DNA of 64,000 nt from assembly GCA_018829465.1 (NCBI GenBank), contig JAHJTN010000005.1:186001-250000 (forward strand), in the 5' to 3' direction. The notes beneath the pieces were generated by a model, which saw nothing but the letters and a program-made list of their open reading frames with translations, was not told the origin of the DNA and searched no databases. Below, in pieces: positions 1-9,499 of the stretch. Numbering within the stretch: the first letter of the stretch is position 1; the number at the start of each line of letters is the position of its first letter. This DNA is from Bacteroidota bacterium (GTDB lineage Bacteria; Bacteroidota; Bacteroidia; Flavobacteriales; Flavobacteriaceae). The position numbers and the translations under genes were made by a program.

Positions 1-542
1 ACTACAATCAGCGGGTCATTACCACCTCGTATAGAAGAAGTACCGCGCACCCGAATGTTGGCTGCAGCCCCGGGCTCACCGGAAGATTGCGTAATCTGTA
101 CACCGGCCACCCTACCTTGCAGTAATTGGTCTGCTGAGGTGGTCACCCCTTTGTTAAAGTCTTCTGCTTTTACGGAAGCTACAGCACCTGTTGCGTCTTT
201 TTTACGGACAGAGCCATAACCAACCAAAACTACTTCTTCCAAGGCTTGCGCATCTTCTTCCAAGGTTACATTCACAGATGAACGCCCACCTACAGGCACT
301 TCAAGGGTTTTAAAGCCAATGTAGCTAAAAACCAATACTGCATCTGCCGGCACACCACTTAAGGTATAATTACCGTCAAAATCAGTCTGAGTACCGTTCG
401 TAGTTCCTTTTACCAATACGTTTGCTCCGGGGAGCGGACCGTTGGCATCAGAAACAGTACCCGATACGCTTTGCGCTTGCACCAAGCCGTAACACAGCAA
501 GGCACAAAAAAGGAAAAATCCTTTTCGTAAACTGTTCTTCAT
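1..542 (-). CDS. SusC-like TonB-dependent outer-membrane receptor, N-terminal part (cut by window edge)
   Basis: I translated this from the minus strand; only the first 180 or so residues are inside the window. It begins with a signal peptide ending near LVQAQ, then a carboxypeptidase-regulatory-like domain (SGTVSDANGPLPGANV, residues about 26-105), then the start of the plug with the SusC hallmark EEVVLVGYGS followed by RKKDATGAV. These are family features of receptors that import glycans or peptides together with a SusD lipoprotein. The start at 542 (MKNSLRKG) is preferred; an in-frame ATG lies at 551. Substrate cannot be told, since the partner genes lie outside. A LacI-type palindrome sits about 110 bp upstream. 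Confidence 0.9.
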   Translation of the reverse strand, partial: MKNSLRKGFFLFCALLCYGLVQAQSVSGTVSDANGPLPGANVLVKGTTNGTQTDFDGNYTLSGVPADAVLVFSYIGFKTLEVPVGGRSSVNVTLEEDAQALEEVVLVGYGSVRKKDATGAVASVKAEDFNKGVTTSADQLLQGRVAGVQITQSSGEPGAAANIRVRGTSSIRGGNDPLIV

Positions 543-551
543 AATAAACAT

Positions 552-1147
552 TTTAAATTAAACTCATTTGATTTTTGTTAATAATTCACTTCTCGTGGGG
601 TAAAATTATCTAAATTTTGAGTTAACCTACAACAGAAAGTAGTTAAAAGATAATCGAAAACGTTTTCGTGTTGATAACTCTGTCTAAATAATTAAATCCT
701 CACTTTTTCTGAGCCGAAATTATCAAAAAAAATTGAACTGACAAGTAATATTACAGAATTATCATCTTTTTTGTGAAATGTGTTAAAAGTTGATAGTTAA
801 ATTATCGTTAAACATTATGTTAACTTTAAGACTAGGTTTATGATAATTGAACACATGTTAATTTTGTGGTAAAAGTCACAAGTTGTATGTAAGCAGTTTT
901 CTTAAAATTTTGAACCTTGTATTTGTTAAAATAAAACGTAAGCTTTCAAAAAACACATTTTAAAATCTAGTTTACGAATAAGTGGACAATCTCTAGATAA
1001 ATACATAAAATTATTGTTGTGATTTGCGCAGTCAAAAACTTTTAGAGAACACCACGATGCTTCCCTATTTGTAAATATCATGATTGCGCTGCCAAATGAA
1101 TTTTTGACTTATCTCCTCTAACCCGATTAAAAACCAAAATTTAAGCG
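552..1147. other. AT-rich divergent intergenic region
   Basis: About 600 bases between the truncated susC-like gene and menB hold no convincing open reading frame. The region is very AT-rich and carries a LacI-type palindrome at 655-668. I see no RNA gene. Confidence 0.6.
655..668. promoter_or_regulatory. LacI/GalR-type operator candidate
   Basis: The sequence CGAAAACGTTTTCG is a perfect 14 bp palindrome centred on CG, the layout typical of LacI/GalR-family operators. It lies roughly 110 bp upstream of the susC-like start at 542 and more than 500 bp from menB, so it more likely controls the susC-like gene. The regulator is not identified; the LacI protein at 16170-17180 is one candidate, but this site could equally serve a regulator outside the window. 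Confidence 0.5.
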
Positions 1148-1178
1148 TTTTGTAAAAGTTTAAAATACCTTAATTTTA
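1148..1178 (+). promoter_or_regulatory. menB promoter candidate
   Basis: TTTTG at 1148-1152 and TAATTTTA at 1171-1178 are about 18 bases apart and resemble the Bacteroidota -33 (TTTG) and -7 (TAnnTTTG) elements, with one mismatch in the -7 box. They lie just upstream of the menB start at 1192. Confidence 0.4.
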
Positions 1179-1191
1179 CAAACAAAAAATT

Positions 1192-2013
1192 ATGGCACAA
1201 AGAAAATGGGAAACCCTTAAAACCTATTCAGACATTCTATTCGAATTTCACGAAGGCATCGCCAAAATCACCATCAACAGACCTCAAGTGTACAACGCAT
1301 TCCGGCCGGAAACCAATTTTCAAATGTTGGAAGCCATGGACATTTGTCGTGAACGCCACGACATAGACGTGGTGGTCTTTACCGGAACGGGCGACAAAGC
1401 TTTTTGCAGTGGCGGCGATCAAAACGTCAAAGGAACGGGCGGCTATATAGGCGAAGACGGAGTGCCAAGGCTCAACGTATTGGATTTGCACAAAAAAATA
1501 CGCGAAATTCCAAAGCCGGTCATCGCGATGGTCAATGGCTACGCCATTGGTGGCGGACACGTACTGCATGTGGTGTGCGACCTTACCATCGCTTCTGAGA
1601 ATGCTATTTTCGGGCAAACCGGGCCAAAAGTAGGCAGTTTTGACGGTGGCTTCGGTTCCTCTTATCTGGCACGCCATGTGGGGCAAAAAAAAGCACGTGA
1701 AATTTGGTTTCTCTGTCAGCAATACTCAGCACAAGAAGCCTTGGACATGGGACTAGTGAACAAGGTTGTTCCGTTAGCCGAGTTGGAAGACACCGTAGTA
1801 GCCTGGTGTCAAATCATGCAACAAAGAAGCCCTTTGGCTTTGAGAATGATTAAACGCTGTATGAATGCAGAGCTGGACGGACAACACGGATTGATGCAGC
1901 TCGCTGGCGACGCCACCCTGATGTATTACCTAATGGATGAAGCACAGGAAGGCAAACGCGCTTTCCTTGAGAAGCGAGCGCCCAACTTTAAACAATATCC
2001 AAAATTCCCGTAG
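1192..2013 (+). CDS. menB: 1,4-dihydroxy-2-naphthoyl-CoA synthase MenB
   Basis: The 273-residue crotonase-fold enzyme closes the ring of o-succinylbenzoyl-CoA to give 1,4-dihydroxy-2-naphthoyl-CoA in cytoplasmic menaquinone synthesis. Visible signatures are the oxyanion-hole segments CSGGDQ (72-77) and YAIGGGH (117-123), and the MenB-specific [13 protein letters not shown] (144-156) whose Asp and neighbours mark MenB among crotonases. The C-terminal [12 protein letters not shown] motif is also typical. Length fits the family. menA begins three bases after the stop, so the two are surely co-transcribed. The quinone made here would serve the succinate dehydrogenase encoded at 26567-30474. Confidence 0.96.
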   Translation: MAQRKWETLKTYSDILFEFHEGIAKITINRPQVYNAFRPETNFQMLEAMDICRERHDIDVVVFTGTGDKAFCSGGDQNVKGTGGYIGEDGVPRLNVLDLHKKIREIPKPVIAMVNGYAIGGGHVLHVVCDLTIASENAIFGQTGPKVGSFDGGFGSSYLARHVGQKKAREIWFLCQQYSAQEALDMGLVNKVVPLAELEDTVVAWCQIMQQRSPLALRMIKRCMNAELDGQHGLMQLAGDATLMYYLMDEAQEGKRAFLEKRAPNFKQYPKFP

Positions 2014-2016
2014 CGC

Positions 2017-2940
2017 TTGTCAAAAGAACAAACACCCAAATATAAGGTTTGGCTCTCAGCTGCCAGGCTTCGCACACTGCCCCTGTCCGTTTCGGGTATT
2101 TTGGTTGGAACGGCTGTTGCCATCAGTGAAAAAAGTTTCGATGTACTCGTTTTTATTTTAGCACTGCTGACTACGATTGCCTTTCAGGTACTTTCCAATT
2201 TTGCCAACGACTATGGCGATGGGGTTAAAGGCACAGACAACGAAGATAGAATAGGCCCCCAAAGAGCACTCCAGAGTGGTGCACTCAGCCGTGCCGAACT
2301 CAAAAAAGGGATTTTGATGATGATTTTGATTTCCCTTCTTTTGGCTGGTTTCCTGATTTTCGTTGCTTTTGGTGTATCGCATTGGCCATACGCCATGCTT
2401 TTTGTCTTGTTGGGGTTGGCTGCCGTAGGTGCTGCAGTCAAATATACGGTTGGGCAGAACGCCTACGGCTATAAAGGTTTGGGCGATCTTTTTGTTTTTT
2501 TGTTTTTCGGTGGTTTGGCCGTTTTGGGCACCTACTTCTTGTACACCATGAAGTTTTCTGCGTCTTTGATGCTACCCGCAGCGGCCATAGGTTTTTTGAG
2601 TACGGGTGTATTAAACCTCAACAATATGCGCGACCGCCTGTCTGATCAAAAAGCCGGTAAAAATACTTTGGCGGTGAAGTTGGGTGAAAATACATCAAAA
2701 ATCTATCATGCCTTTTTAATGCTGAGTCCGCTACTTGCCATGGTTTGGTTTGCGTATTTAAACCATTACAGCCCGGTTCAATTGTTGTTTTTGCTCGCTT
2801 TTTTGCCTATATTAAAACATTTAAAATTTGTACTTTCTAATAAAGAACCTCAAAAATTCGATCCTGAGTTAAAAAAACTGGCTTTGAGTACTTTTTTATT
2901 GGCTGTCTTGTTTTTTGCAACACAATGGATACGCTCATGA
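2017..2940 (+). CDS. menA: 1,4-dihydroxy-2-naphthoate polyprenyltransferase MenA
   Basis: This 307-residue UbiA-family membrane enzyme attaches the polyprenyl tail to dihydroxynaphthoate, giving demethylmenaquinone. The first Asp-rich motif is NFANDYGDGVKGTDNEDR (about 66-83) and the second lies around NNMRDRLSDQKAGKNT (about 202-217); eight or nine hydrophobic segments surround them. The chosen start is TTG at 2017, three bases after menB, giving MSKEQTPKYKVWLSAARLRTLPLS, which matches the usual MenA N-terminus. The stop overlaps the next start (ATGA at 2937-2940), indicating translational coupling. Confidence 0.95.
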   Translation: MSKEQTPKYKVWLSAARLRTLPLSVSGILVGTAVAISEKSFDVLVFILALLTTIAFQVLSNFANDYGDGVKGTDNEDRIGPQRALQSGALSRAELKKGILMMILISLLLAGFLIFVAFGVSHWPYAMLFVLLGLAAVGAAVKYTVGQNAYGYKGLGDLFVFLFFGGLAVLGTYFLYTMKFSASLMLPAAAIGFLSTGVLNLNNMRDRLSDQKAGKNTLAVKLGENTSKIYHAFLMLSPLLAMVWFAYLNHYSPVQLLFLLAFLPILKHLKFVLSNKEPQKFDPELKKLALSTFLLAVLFFATQWIRS

Positions 2941-3170
2941 CAGACACTTCGACATACATTCCTTTTTATACCGGTTCGATGGTTTTGTGCCACGGTTTGA
3001 GCACGGCTTTGGTCAGTAACGACATTCGCGTTATCGTAAAAGACGAGTACGAATCTGCACGGCTTGCTGGCTTTGGAAGCATTCCGGATTTGCAAACCAT
3101 CTATATCAGAGAAAAAGATTTGACGGAAGCAGAAGACATCAAACTGTTTTATCTGAACAATCTGGGTTAA
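2937..3170 (+). CDS. Small DUF2007-like protein
   Basis: A 77-residue protein whose ATG overlaps the menA stop (ATGA). The pattern FYTGSMVLCHGLSTALVSNDIRVIVKDEYESARLAGFGSI followed by a short C-terminal strand and acidic helix resembles the DUF2007 family of small cytoplasmic proteins, sometimes called putative signal-transducing proteins. The family function is not established. An in-frame ATG at 2925 lies inside menA; the overlap start is more natural. It probably travels with menBA as the last gene of the operon. Confidence 0.7.
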   Translation: MTDTSTYIPFYTGSMVLCHGLSTALVSNDIRVIVKDEYESARLAGFGSIPDLQTIYIREKDLTEAEDIKLFYLNNLG

Positions 3171-3312
3171 TGCTATCGTGTTTGTGTAATACTTGTTGCA
3201 GTTAAAAATCCGAGGTTTTTCGTACAAGCATTAAAGTTAGCAAAAAAATACTAACTTTTTGGTTTAGGCCTTCAGCTGCAACGAGCTATACACGGTATAG
3301 TGTATAGTGGTT

Positions 3313-4151
3313 TTATTTCAATTTGTCAGGATTTTTCCCAAGTTTCTTGGGTTCGGAACTTACTCTTCTTTCAAGTTTTTTGATATCTTCTTCAGCCGGT
3401 AGTTCCTCAGGTTTTATACCTCTTTTTAATAATATGTCTCTTACTCCACGATTATTTGTTATATGTTCTGCGGAAATTTGTCTTTCTGTTTTAAGACCTT
3501 TCTCTTTAGTGTTAAATACTGTAATTTCAGTCGCAAAATCTTTTGCTTTTATTGTAATTGTTGGAAGAAAATCTGCTAGAGCCCGGCTTCTAGGAACGCC
3601 CAATTTATTTTCATTTGTTGAGTCGTTTTCCCAAATAAGGCTTGGTCGCCTTTACTTCTAATTATTCCAAAATTTTTGTCATTACCTGTTTGTTCGTAGA
3701 TAAGTTCAGATAATTCTTTTTCAGAAAACGTTAACTTTTGTCTTGCTTGAAGTCTTTCCCAATCATTAATTCTTTTTTCAATCACTTCAAATTTCCTTGT
3801 TTGGATAGCAAAATAATTTTGAGCGAATGCTATCTGTTCTTTTCTCGGGTCACCATTTTGAGCAATTAAATAACAAGCATATCTTGTAAGCATTATATCC
3901 TCAATCTCTCGTTCACTTCCAGAACCAAGTTTCACCATTTTGTTGACGTCAACAAAATGGTCTAAAATATCATTCCCAGTAGTTTCGCAAGATGTCTTTG
4001 CTTTTACCACTACTTTCTGAAAATTGCGCCATTCTGAATAACCTAAAAGATGCTGTATATCTCTTGCAAACCAAAATTCAACACCGTTTTCTGTTGTTTG
4101 AGAATGGTCTTCAAAATTACTTGAAAGTGATTTTATTATTTCTGATTTCAT
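3313..4151 (-). pseudogene. dinD: DinD-like DNA-damage-inducible protein, frameshifted
   Basis: Two abutting minus-strand frames together spell one DinD homologue. The upstream frame (4151 to 3576) has the BRO-N-like start EFWFARDIQHLLGYSEWRNF and DIMLTRYACYLIAQNGDPRK; the downstream frame (to 3313) continues with GVPRSRALADFLPTITIKAK. The frames meet at the T run 3608-3611 (A run on the coding strand). One more A there would read M-K-N-K-L-G-V-P and restore a protein of about 279 residues, close to E. coli DinD (274). E. coli DinD is SOS-induced and reported to interfere with RecA. The gene is either freshly broken or carries a homopolymer sequencing error. It is more AT-rich than its neighbours. 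Confidence 0.85.
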
Positions 4152-4236
4152 ATCGTAAAAAACGAATTTTCAATATAATTTTAGTATTCGTTCGACATTA
4201 CCCACAACGGTTTTTATTCCCCAAATTATCGAGCAG

Positions 4237-5886
4237 TTATTGCTTTTTCTCCAGCAACACTATATCATAAGGTGAATCGATTGTTACTTTTCCGCCTTTT
4301 ACCTTCATTTCCAAATTGGAATAGGCATCGCGCAACAAATCGCCGTCTTTAAAAACATTACCTACCGAAAGGATTTTTTCCCCGGCGGTCAAATCTAAAC
4401 CTATTACCACCTGGTCTGTAAAATTGTCATTGCTGAAAATGCGGCTAAACACATACGGACTTTCAGAAATCATTTGATGTTTCCCGGCACCCACGGCAGG
4501 GTGGTCTCTGCGAAAAACGCCTAGTTTTTGCCAAACCAAAATAGTTTCGTTAAAATGGGCTTCATTCCAGTTCATATTGGATCGCAAAGTGGCATCGCCT
4601 TCTGTTCCTTCTATAATTAGCGGCCGTGCAGACTCATCTCCATAGTATATTTGTGAAGTGCCGGGCGCCAACAAAAGTTTGACCGCTGTTTCCCTGTTGC
4701 GGGTTCTTTCTTTGTCAAAAGGATCGCCATCGTCGTGCGAAGTAAGGTAATTGAGTGTGCCGTAGTTCTTTAACGGGTTATGCAAAAGGGTGTCATACAA
4801 AGAAAAAAGGCTTTCATAATCGCCTTGTGCGTGATATTTAAAACCAAAATTGATGAGGCTGTGAAAACCTTTTTTAAAGTAATTCACCTGTTTGTCGCCA
4901 AAATCGTAAAGTTGTCCGTTTTGGGCGTTGTAGCCGTAAACTTCTCCAACCAAATAAAAAGGATTGTTATCTAAAACCTCATCGGGATGTGTGGTTTTCC
5001 AATCGGCAAAAGCAGTGTGGCATTCTTTAGAAAATTCTTCCCAAACATAGCTTTCGGTGTGTTTTACGGTATCGGCTCGGTATCCGTCTATGCCAAAATC
5101 GCGTATGTAATCTGTCAGCCATTTGATGATGTAAAAACGCGGTGCGCGTGGATAACCGGTTCGGTCAAAGAATTCGTCCAATTCTTGCATTTCTTGTTCG
5201 TAGCGACCTTCTGCTTTCCATTTATTCAGCAATACTTCCGGCAAAGCCACATTTTCATTGCTTTCTGTCTTTATATCGGGTAAATTTTTAACCAAAGTAC
5301 AGGTGACTGTATTGTGGAAATTATCATAGGTACATTGCTGGTCTGTTCGCACCCAATCATCCGGCCAAACCGGATCTTTCTCTGTAACAGGCCCTGTGTG
5401 GTTGATTACGGCATCCAGCACAATTCTGATGCCTTTTTGGTGGGCTACCATCACCAACTCGGCCAAATCTTCTTCCGTCCCGAAATTTGGATCCAACTTT
5501 GTCCAATCGCGTGCCCAATAGCCGTGAAAACCAAAGGTATTTCCTGTGCCCTCATCTACAGCACCGTGTATTTGCTCTACTATGGGCGAGAGCCAAATGG
5601 CATTGACACCCAAATCTGTAAAATAACCTTCTTGAATTTTTTGGGTGACGCCTTTAATGTCTCCACCTTCAAAACCTCTAAGTTTGGCTGCTTCTCCTAC
5701 CCGGTCAAAATTGACATCATTGGCAGGGTCGCCGTTGTAGAAGCGATCCGTAAGCAAAAAATATAAATTGGCGCCTTCCCACACAAATGGAACTTTGGGC
5801 TTTTCGTTTACAGCAGTCGTTTTTTCCTTACAACTGCCTGTTGATAGTATTAAAATAATGCTCACAATAAAAACGGATTTGTTCAT
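4237..5886 (-). CDS. GH13 alpha-amylase-type lipoprotein
   Basis: A 549-residue glycoside hydrolase with a lipoprotein signal (ILSTGSC, Cys19), so it should sit in the outer membrane or periplasmic face. The GH13 barrel shows region I DAVINH (158-163), region II GYRADTVKH with nucleophile Asp272, region III VGEVYG with acid/base Glu315, and region IV SHDD (383-386). This set predicts endo- or exo-cleavage of alpha-1,4-glucans. It is the last gene of the minus-strand arm of the maltodextrin locus, 150 bp downstream of the GH31 gene. SusG-like surface amylase is the closest functional analogy, but sequence alone does not fix its specificity. Confidence 0.92.
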   Translation of the reverse strand: MNKSVFIVSIILILSTGSCKEKTTAVNEKPKVPFVWEGANLYFLLTDRFYNGDPANDVNFDRVGEAAKLRGFEGGDIKGVTQKIQEGYFTDLGVNAIWLSPIVEQIHGAVDEGTGNTFGFHGYWARDWTKLDPNFGTEEDLAELVMVAHQKGIRIVLDAVINHTGPVTEKDPVWPDDWVRTDQQCTYDNFHNTVTCTLVKNLPDIKTESNENVALPEVLLNKWKAEGRYEQEMQELDEFFDRTGYPRAPRFYIIKWLTDYIRDFGIDGYRADTVKHTESYVWEEFSKECHTAFADWKTTHPDEVLDNNPFYLVGEVYGYNAQNGQLYDFGDKQVNYFKKGFHSLINFGFKYHAQGDYESLFSLYDTLLHNPLKNYGTLNYLTSHDDGDPFDKERTRNRETAVKLLLAPGTSQIYYGDESARPLIIEGTEGDATLRSNMNWNEAHFNETILVWQKLGVFRRDHPAVGAGKHQMISESPYVFSRIFSNDNFTDQVVIGLDLTAGEKILSVGNVFKDGDLLRDAYSNLEMKVKGGKVTIDSPYDIVLLEKKQ

Positions 5887-6036
5887 CTATTTATGTTTTT
5901 TGTTATCTAAAAAAATCTTCTTAAATCAAACTTTTTTCGAAGATGCATTTACGCTAAAGCACAATTTAGAAAAGTTTTTTCACTTTGTGCGTTTCATTCA
6001 TGGTGATTTTTGAGGTATGCTTTTCTCCTTCATCTT

Positions 6037-8466
6037 CTAGTAATGCAAAATAATCATTTTATCCTTACTCTCGCGCCAGTCAAAATTTAGTTTCAACTTT
6101 TTATCTTTCCCCAACCATTCAAAATCGACGGTTTGGTTATCTATCTCAACAGATTTGGGCTTTTTGGAGACATGATGTATAACAAAATCAACCGTCTTTT
6201 CGCCGAACGCAGCTGCGGCACCTACTACAGAACGAAAAGTAAATGTCAGCTGTTTGTTTTGCCACCGGGCCAAAAAGTGTAGATTCTCATACAATCCTTT
6301 TTCAAAAGCGCCGGGTGTTGTACCGTCATCAAGGTACATTTCTGCCTCGGATTGTGGCGCAGATTCATCAAAATAGTAGTGCAATTCCAGTTGACCTGCG
6401 TCATAAGCACGTGTGTTTTGAATCGCTTTGGTCATCGGCACAAAAGCGCCCGCCCTTACAAAAGTAGGGATGTGGTCTTGAACTAAATTGATGTGGTGAT
6501 TTTTCCCGCCTTGGTATTTTTTTCCGTTGTAAAAATCGAACCAAAGCGAACCTTTTGGAAAATAAATTTCTTTTACTTTTTGCCCTTTTTGTAAAACCGG
6601 TGACACCAAAAACGCCTTTCCCCACAAATAGGTGTCGGCTATGCTGTAAGTTTCGATGTTATCCGGTTCTTCATAAAACAACGGACGCATCAAGGGCAAT
6701 CCGTATTGCTGGTTTTGATGCGCCAACGAATAGTTATAAGGCAATAAACGATAGCGAAGCGCAATGGCTTGTTTAGCCAAGTGTTTGGTGACTGCATCGT
6801 GGAAAACGGGTTCGGGTGCAATGTGTTCTTGCGCATGCGGTCTGAAAATGGGTTGAAAAACACCGTATTGCAGCCAACGGGTGTAAAGTTCTGCATCGAA
6901 AACCTCTCCACCGGCAAACCCGCCCAAATCGGAATGCATATAGGCCAAGCCTTGCATACCCATTTGAAGGGATATCTCAGGTTGACTTTGCAATCCGCCC
7001 CAGGTTCTATTCACATCGCCCGACCAGGGAATAAGTCCGTAACGCTGCGATCCCGAATAACCTGCACGCATAAGAATAAACGGACGCACCTCTGGGAAAT
7101 CTCTTTGATAACCCTCAAACACCAAACGCGCCCAGTCGTGACCGTAAATATTGTGAACCTCATCGGCAGTGCCGGTATAATGAATTAAGGCTGAAGGATG
7201 CACTTCAGGTTCACCCAAATCGCCCCAAACACCAGCCACACCTTTCTTGGCTAAATCCTTGTAAATATTCCAGAACCATTGCTCTGCTTCGGGTTTGTAA
7301 ACATCTATTAACCCTGTGTTGCCAAAATAAAAATCGTACGTAAATGGCTGACCTATGGAATCTTTCGCCAAAACATCATTGTCAACGGCTTCCTGCCATC
7401 TTTTCGATGTTGCAAGTATAAATGGCTCCGTAATGGGAATGGTTTTTACACCCTGATTTTCTAACCGCGTTACCATTCCTTCGAAATCGGGAAACGAATC
7501 GCGGTCAACTTCCAAATTACCCATGGTGCCTTGTACTTCTTTTCCAAACCAATACAAATCTAAAATAATGGCATCAACAGGAATTTCGGCATCTTTAAAA
7601 GCTTTAATGGTGGCTTCTGTTTGGTATTGGGAACGGTAACCAAACCTGCTTGAAAAATTCCCCAAGGCCCAGCGCGGTGGCATGGGTTGTTTTCCGGTTA
7701 ACGTGGTATAATTCTCAACAAGGTCATACCAAGTGTCACCTGCAATGATCTGATAAGTTTTTCGGCCTGAAATGGTTTCATAAGTAAGCGTATTGTCGCC
7801 TTTACTGTCTAAATCTAAATAGCCAATGGGTGCATTATCAAAGTGAATCATGTATTGCTTTGATGACAATACAATGGGTAGTGTGAAATTCATTAATTCA
7901 CTTTTAGTTTCGTAACCATAGTGTGCTCTGTTGTAAAGCGGCAATCTAAAACCGCGTCGGTTCATCCCCAATGCTCTGGCGCCTGCACCGTAAAGTACTT
8001 CGTCTTTGGTAAGGTTAAATTCTATTTTCTCAGTAGAATCGGCTACAATGTTGCCTTGCACCATTTCCATAGGTTCATGTGAACTTTTAAAATAGCCTTG
8101 TTTTTCGGAAATTAACGTTTCACCTTTGAAATAATAACTAATTTGAAAAGGCTGTTTTGTAATGGTAATCGATAAACCTGATGTTGAAAAATTGATGATA
8201 TTTTCTTCCTCATCATAATTAACCTCTACAATAGTTGGAGTCAATATGACAGCGTGAGAATTGGGATTAAAAATTTCGTTTGTTGGAACAAAAGTTGTTT
8301 CAATAATTTCTGATGAATAAGGTTTAAACAGATACCAACCATCATTCACTTCGACCGTTAAATGGGTTCCGTCAAAGTCCGCACTTTTAAAATTACGATT
8401 GATGTTTTGTGCGTTTAAAACAAAAACGGCACTAATGAATGTGATATATAAGAGGTATGATTTCAT
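6037..8466 (-). CDS. GH31 family alpha-glucosidase
   Basis: An 809-residue exported enzyme with a signal peptide ending near VLNAQ. The N-terminal beta domain is followed by the GH31 barrel: ALGNFSSRFGYRSQ (268-280), ILDLYWFG, nucleophile Asp416 in GVWGDLGEPE, and acid/base Asp484 in PWSGDVNRTWGG. GH31 enzymes release glucose from the non-reducing ends of alpha-glucans; SusB-like function in the periplasm is likely. It lies between the esterase and lipoprotein GH13 in the catabolic arm. A palindromic repeat (8481-8513) fills the short gap upstream. Specificity for alpha-1,4 versus other alpha-linkages cannot be assigned. Confidence 0.93.
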   Translation of the reverse strand: MKSYLLYITFISAVFVLNAQNINRNFKSADFDGTHLTVEVNDGWYLFKPYSSEIIETTFVPTNEIFNPNSHAVILTPTIVEVNYDEEENIINFSTSGLSITITKQPFQISYYFKGETLISEKQGYFKSSHEPMEMVQGNIVADSTEKIEFNLTKDEVLYGAGARALGMNRRGFRLPLYNRAHYGYETKSELMNFTLPIVLSSKQYMIHFDNAPIGYLDLDSKGDNTLTYETISGRKTYQIIAGDTWYDLVENYTTLTGKQPMPPRWALGNFSSRFGYRSQYQTEATIKAFKDAEIPVDAIILDLYWFGKEVQGTMGNLEVDRDSFPDFEGMVTRLENQGVKTIPITEPFILATSKRWQEAVDNDVLAKDSIGQPFTYDFYFGNTGLIDVYKPEAEQWFWNIYKDLAKKGVAGVWGDLGEPEVHPSALIHYTGTADEVHNIYGHDWARLVFEGYQRDFPEVRPFILMRAGYSGSQRYGLIPWSGDVNRTWGGLQSQPEISLQMGMQGLAYMHSDLGGFAGGEVFDAELYTRWLQYGVFQPIFRPHAQEHIAPEPVFHDAVTKHLAKQAIALRYRLLPYNYSLAHQNQQYGLPLMRPLFYEEPDNIETYSIADTYLWGKAFLVSPVLQKGQKVKEIYFPKGSLWFDFYNGKKYQGGKNHHINLVQDHIPTFVRAGAFVPMTKAIQNTRAYDAGQLELHYYFDESAPQSEAEMYLDDGTTPGAFEKGLYENLHFLARWQNKQLTFTFRSVVGAAAAFGEKTVDFVIHHVSKKPKSVEIDNQTVDFEWLGKDKKLKLNFDWRESKDKMIILHY

Positions 8467-8480
8467 TTACTTTTGTTTTT

Positions 8481-8513
8481 AGACCTCACAGGTTTTTAAA
8501 ACCTGTGAGATCT
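8481..8513. repeat. Dispersed palindromic repeat, copy 1
   Basis: An almost perfect palindrome of 33 bases built from AGACCTCACAGGTTT and its complement AACCTGTGAGATCT around a T/A-rich centre. The same element recurs at 11562-11594 and 22205-22237. It sits between the esterase and GH31 genes and would form a strong hairpin in the operon mRNA. Confidence 0.9.
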
Positions 8514-8530
8514 GACATCTTGCTAGTAAT

Positions 8531-9499
8531 CTATTGTTTCCCTAACAAAAATGTTAGCGGCACATCCAGTCTTTTATTCCATGAATTTTCTGAATGGTCA
8601 GTTCCTTCAAAAAACAAATTCTTGGCATCAGTATCGGTATAACCCTTTTGGGATAAAATCTCATCTAATCGCGAGGCGTATTGCGGATAATGTACGTCTA
8701 AAGTTTGATTGCCATAATCAAAATACAATTTGTGCTGTCCTGCTTTTGGCAATTTGGCTTCTACGTATTTAAAAATGGCATCCGGAAACGGATTGTCTTC
8801 ACTTGGCATCGCTCCGGGCCAGTGTGTTGATAAACAGGCGGCACCGGAAAATATTTCGGGGTATTCTGAAATAGCGTACATACTCATTAAACCACCCATG
8901 CTAGAGCCAGCAATAAAAGTATTTTTAGCATTGGTATGAACCGAATAATTTTCATCAATGTATGGCTTCAAATCCTCTACAATAAACTTGAGATAATTAT
9001 CACCATTGAGCGACACGTTTTTCATGTTGTTCATACCGTTTTCAAGAAGCTCCTGACGTTTTGATACTTCAATATTTAAAAAGGCTTTTTCAGGAAACAA
9101 ATCGAGCCATCTAATCTCCGGTATGTTGTGTACAGCTACGACAATAAAGGGCTTTGTTTGGTTTTGACTGATGAGTTTTGAGGCCCATTCGTCTACCTTC
9201 CATTCTTGCTGATTCCAGGTCGTGGTAGAATCGAATAACATTTGTCCGTCGTGCATGTAAAGTACAGCAAATTTTTCAGCGTTAGAATAATTATCTGGCA
9301 ACCAAATATCTACAGGTCTTGATTGAATGTAATCCGTAGGAAAGGCTTCAATTCTGTATAATTTACCCGAAGATAAAATGGCGTCTTTAAGCAAGCCGAC
9401 TTCAATTTTTGAAGATTCGGTAGCCGATTCGACTGTTTTTGGTTCGTTTTTACAGCCTACAACAATAAAGGTTGCTATGAATAATATTATGACTCTCAT
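8531..9499 (-). CDS. Esterase D/enterochelin-esterase-like alpha/beta hydrolase lipoprotein
   Basis: A 322-residue lipoprotein (FIVVGC, Cys16) of the putative-esterase (PF00756-type) family. The YMHDGQMLFD segment near residue 81 and the nucleophile elbow GSSMGG (Ser200) are clear, and a His in GTDHSENSW near the C-terminus would complete the triad. Family members hydrolyse acyl esters; in glycan loci they are presumed to deacylate substrates. The stop-to-start distance to the SusA-like gene is zero, so the two are one transcript. Its exact substrate is unknown. Confidence 0.88.
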   Translation of the reverse strand: MRVIILFIATFIVVGCKNEPKTVESATESSKIEVGLLKDAILSSGKLYRIEAFPTDYIQSRPVDIWLPDNYSNAEKFAVLYMHDGQMLFDSTTTWNQQEWKVDEWASKLISQNQTKPFIVVAVHNIPEIRWLDLFPEKAFLNIEVSKRQELLENGMNNMKNVSLNGDNYLKFIVEDLKPYIDENYSVHTNAKNTFIAGSSMGGLMSMYAISEYPEIFSGAACLSTHWPGAMPSEDNPFPDAIFKYVEAKLPKAGQHKLYFDYGNQTLDVHYPQYASRLDEILSQKGYTDTDAKNLFFEGTDHSENSWNKRLDVPLTFLLGKQ

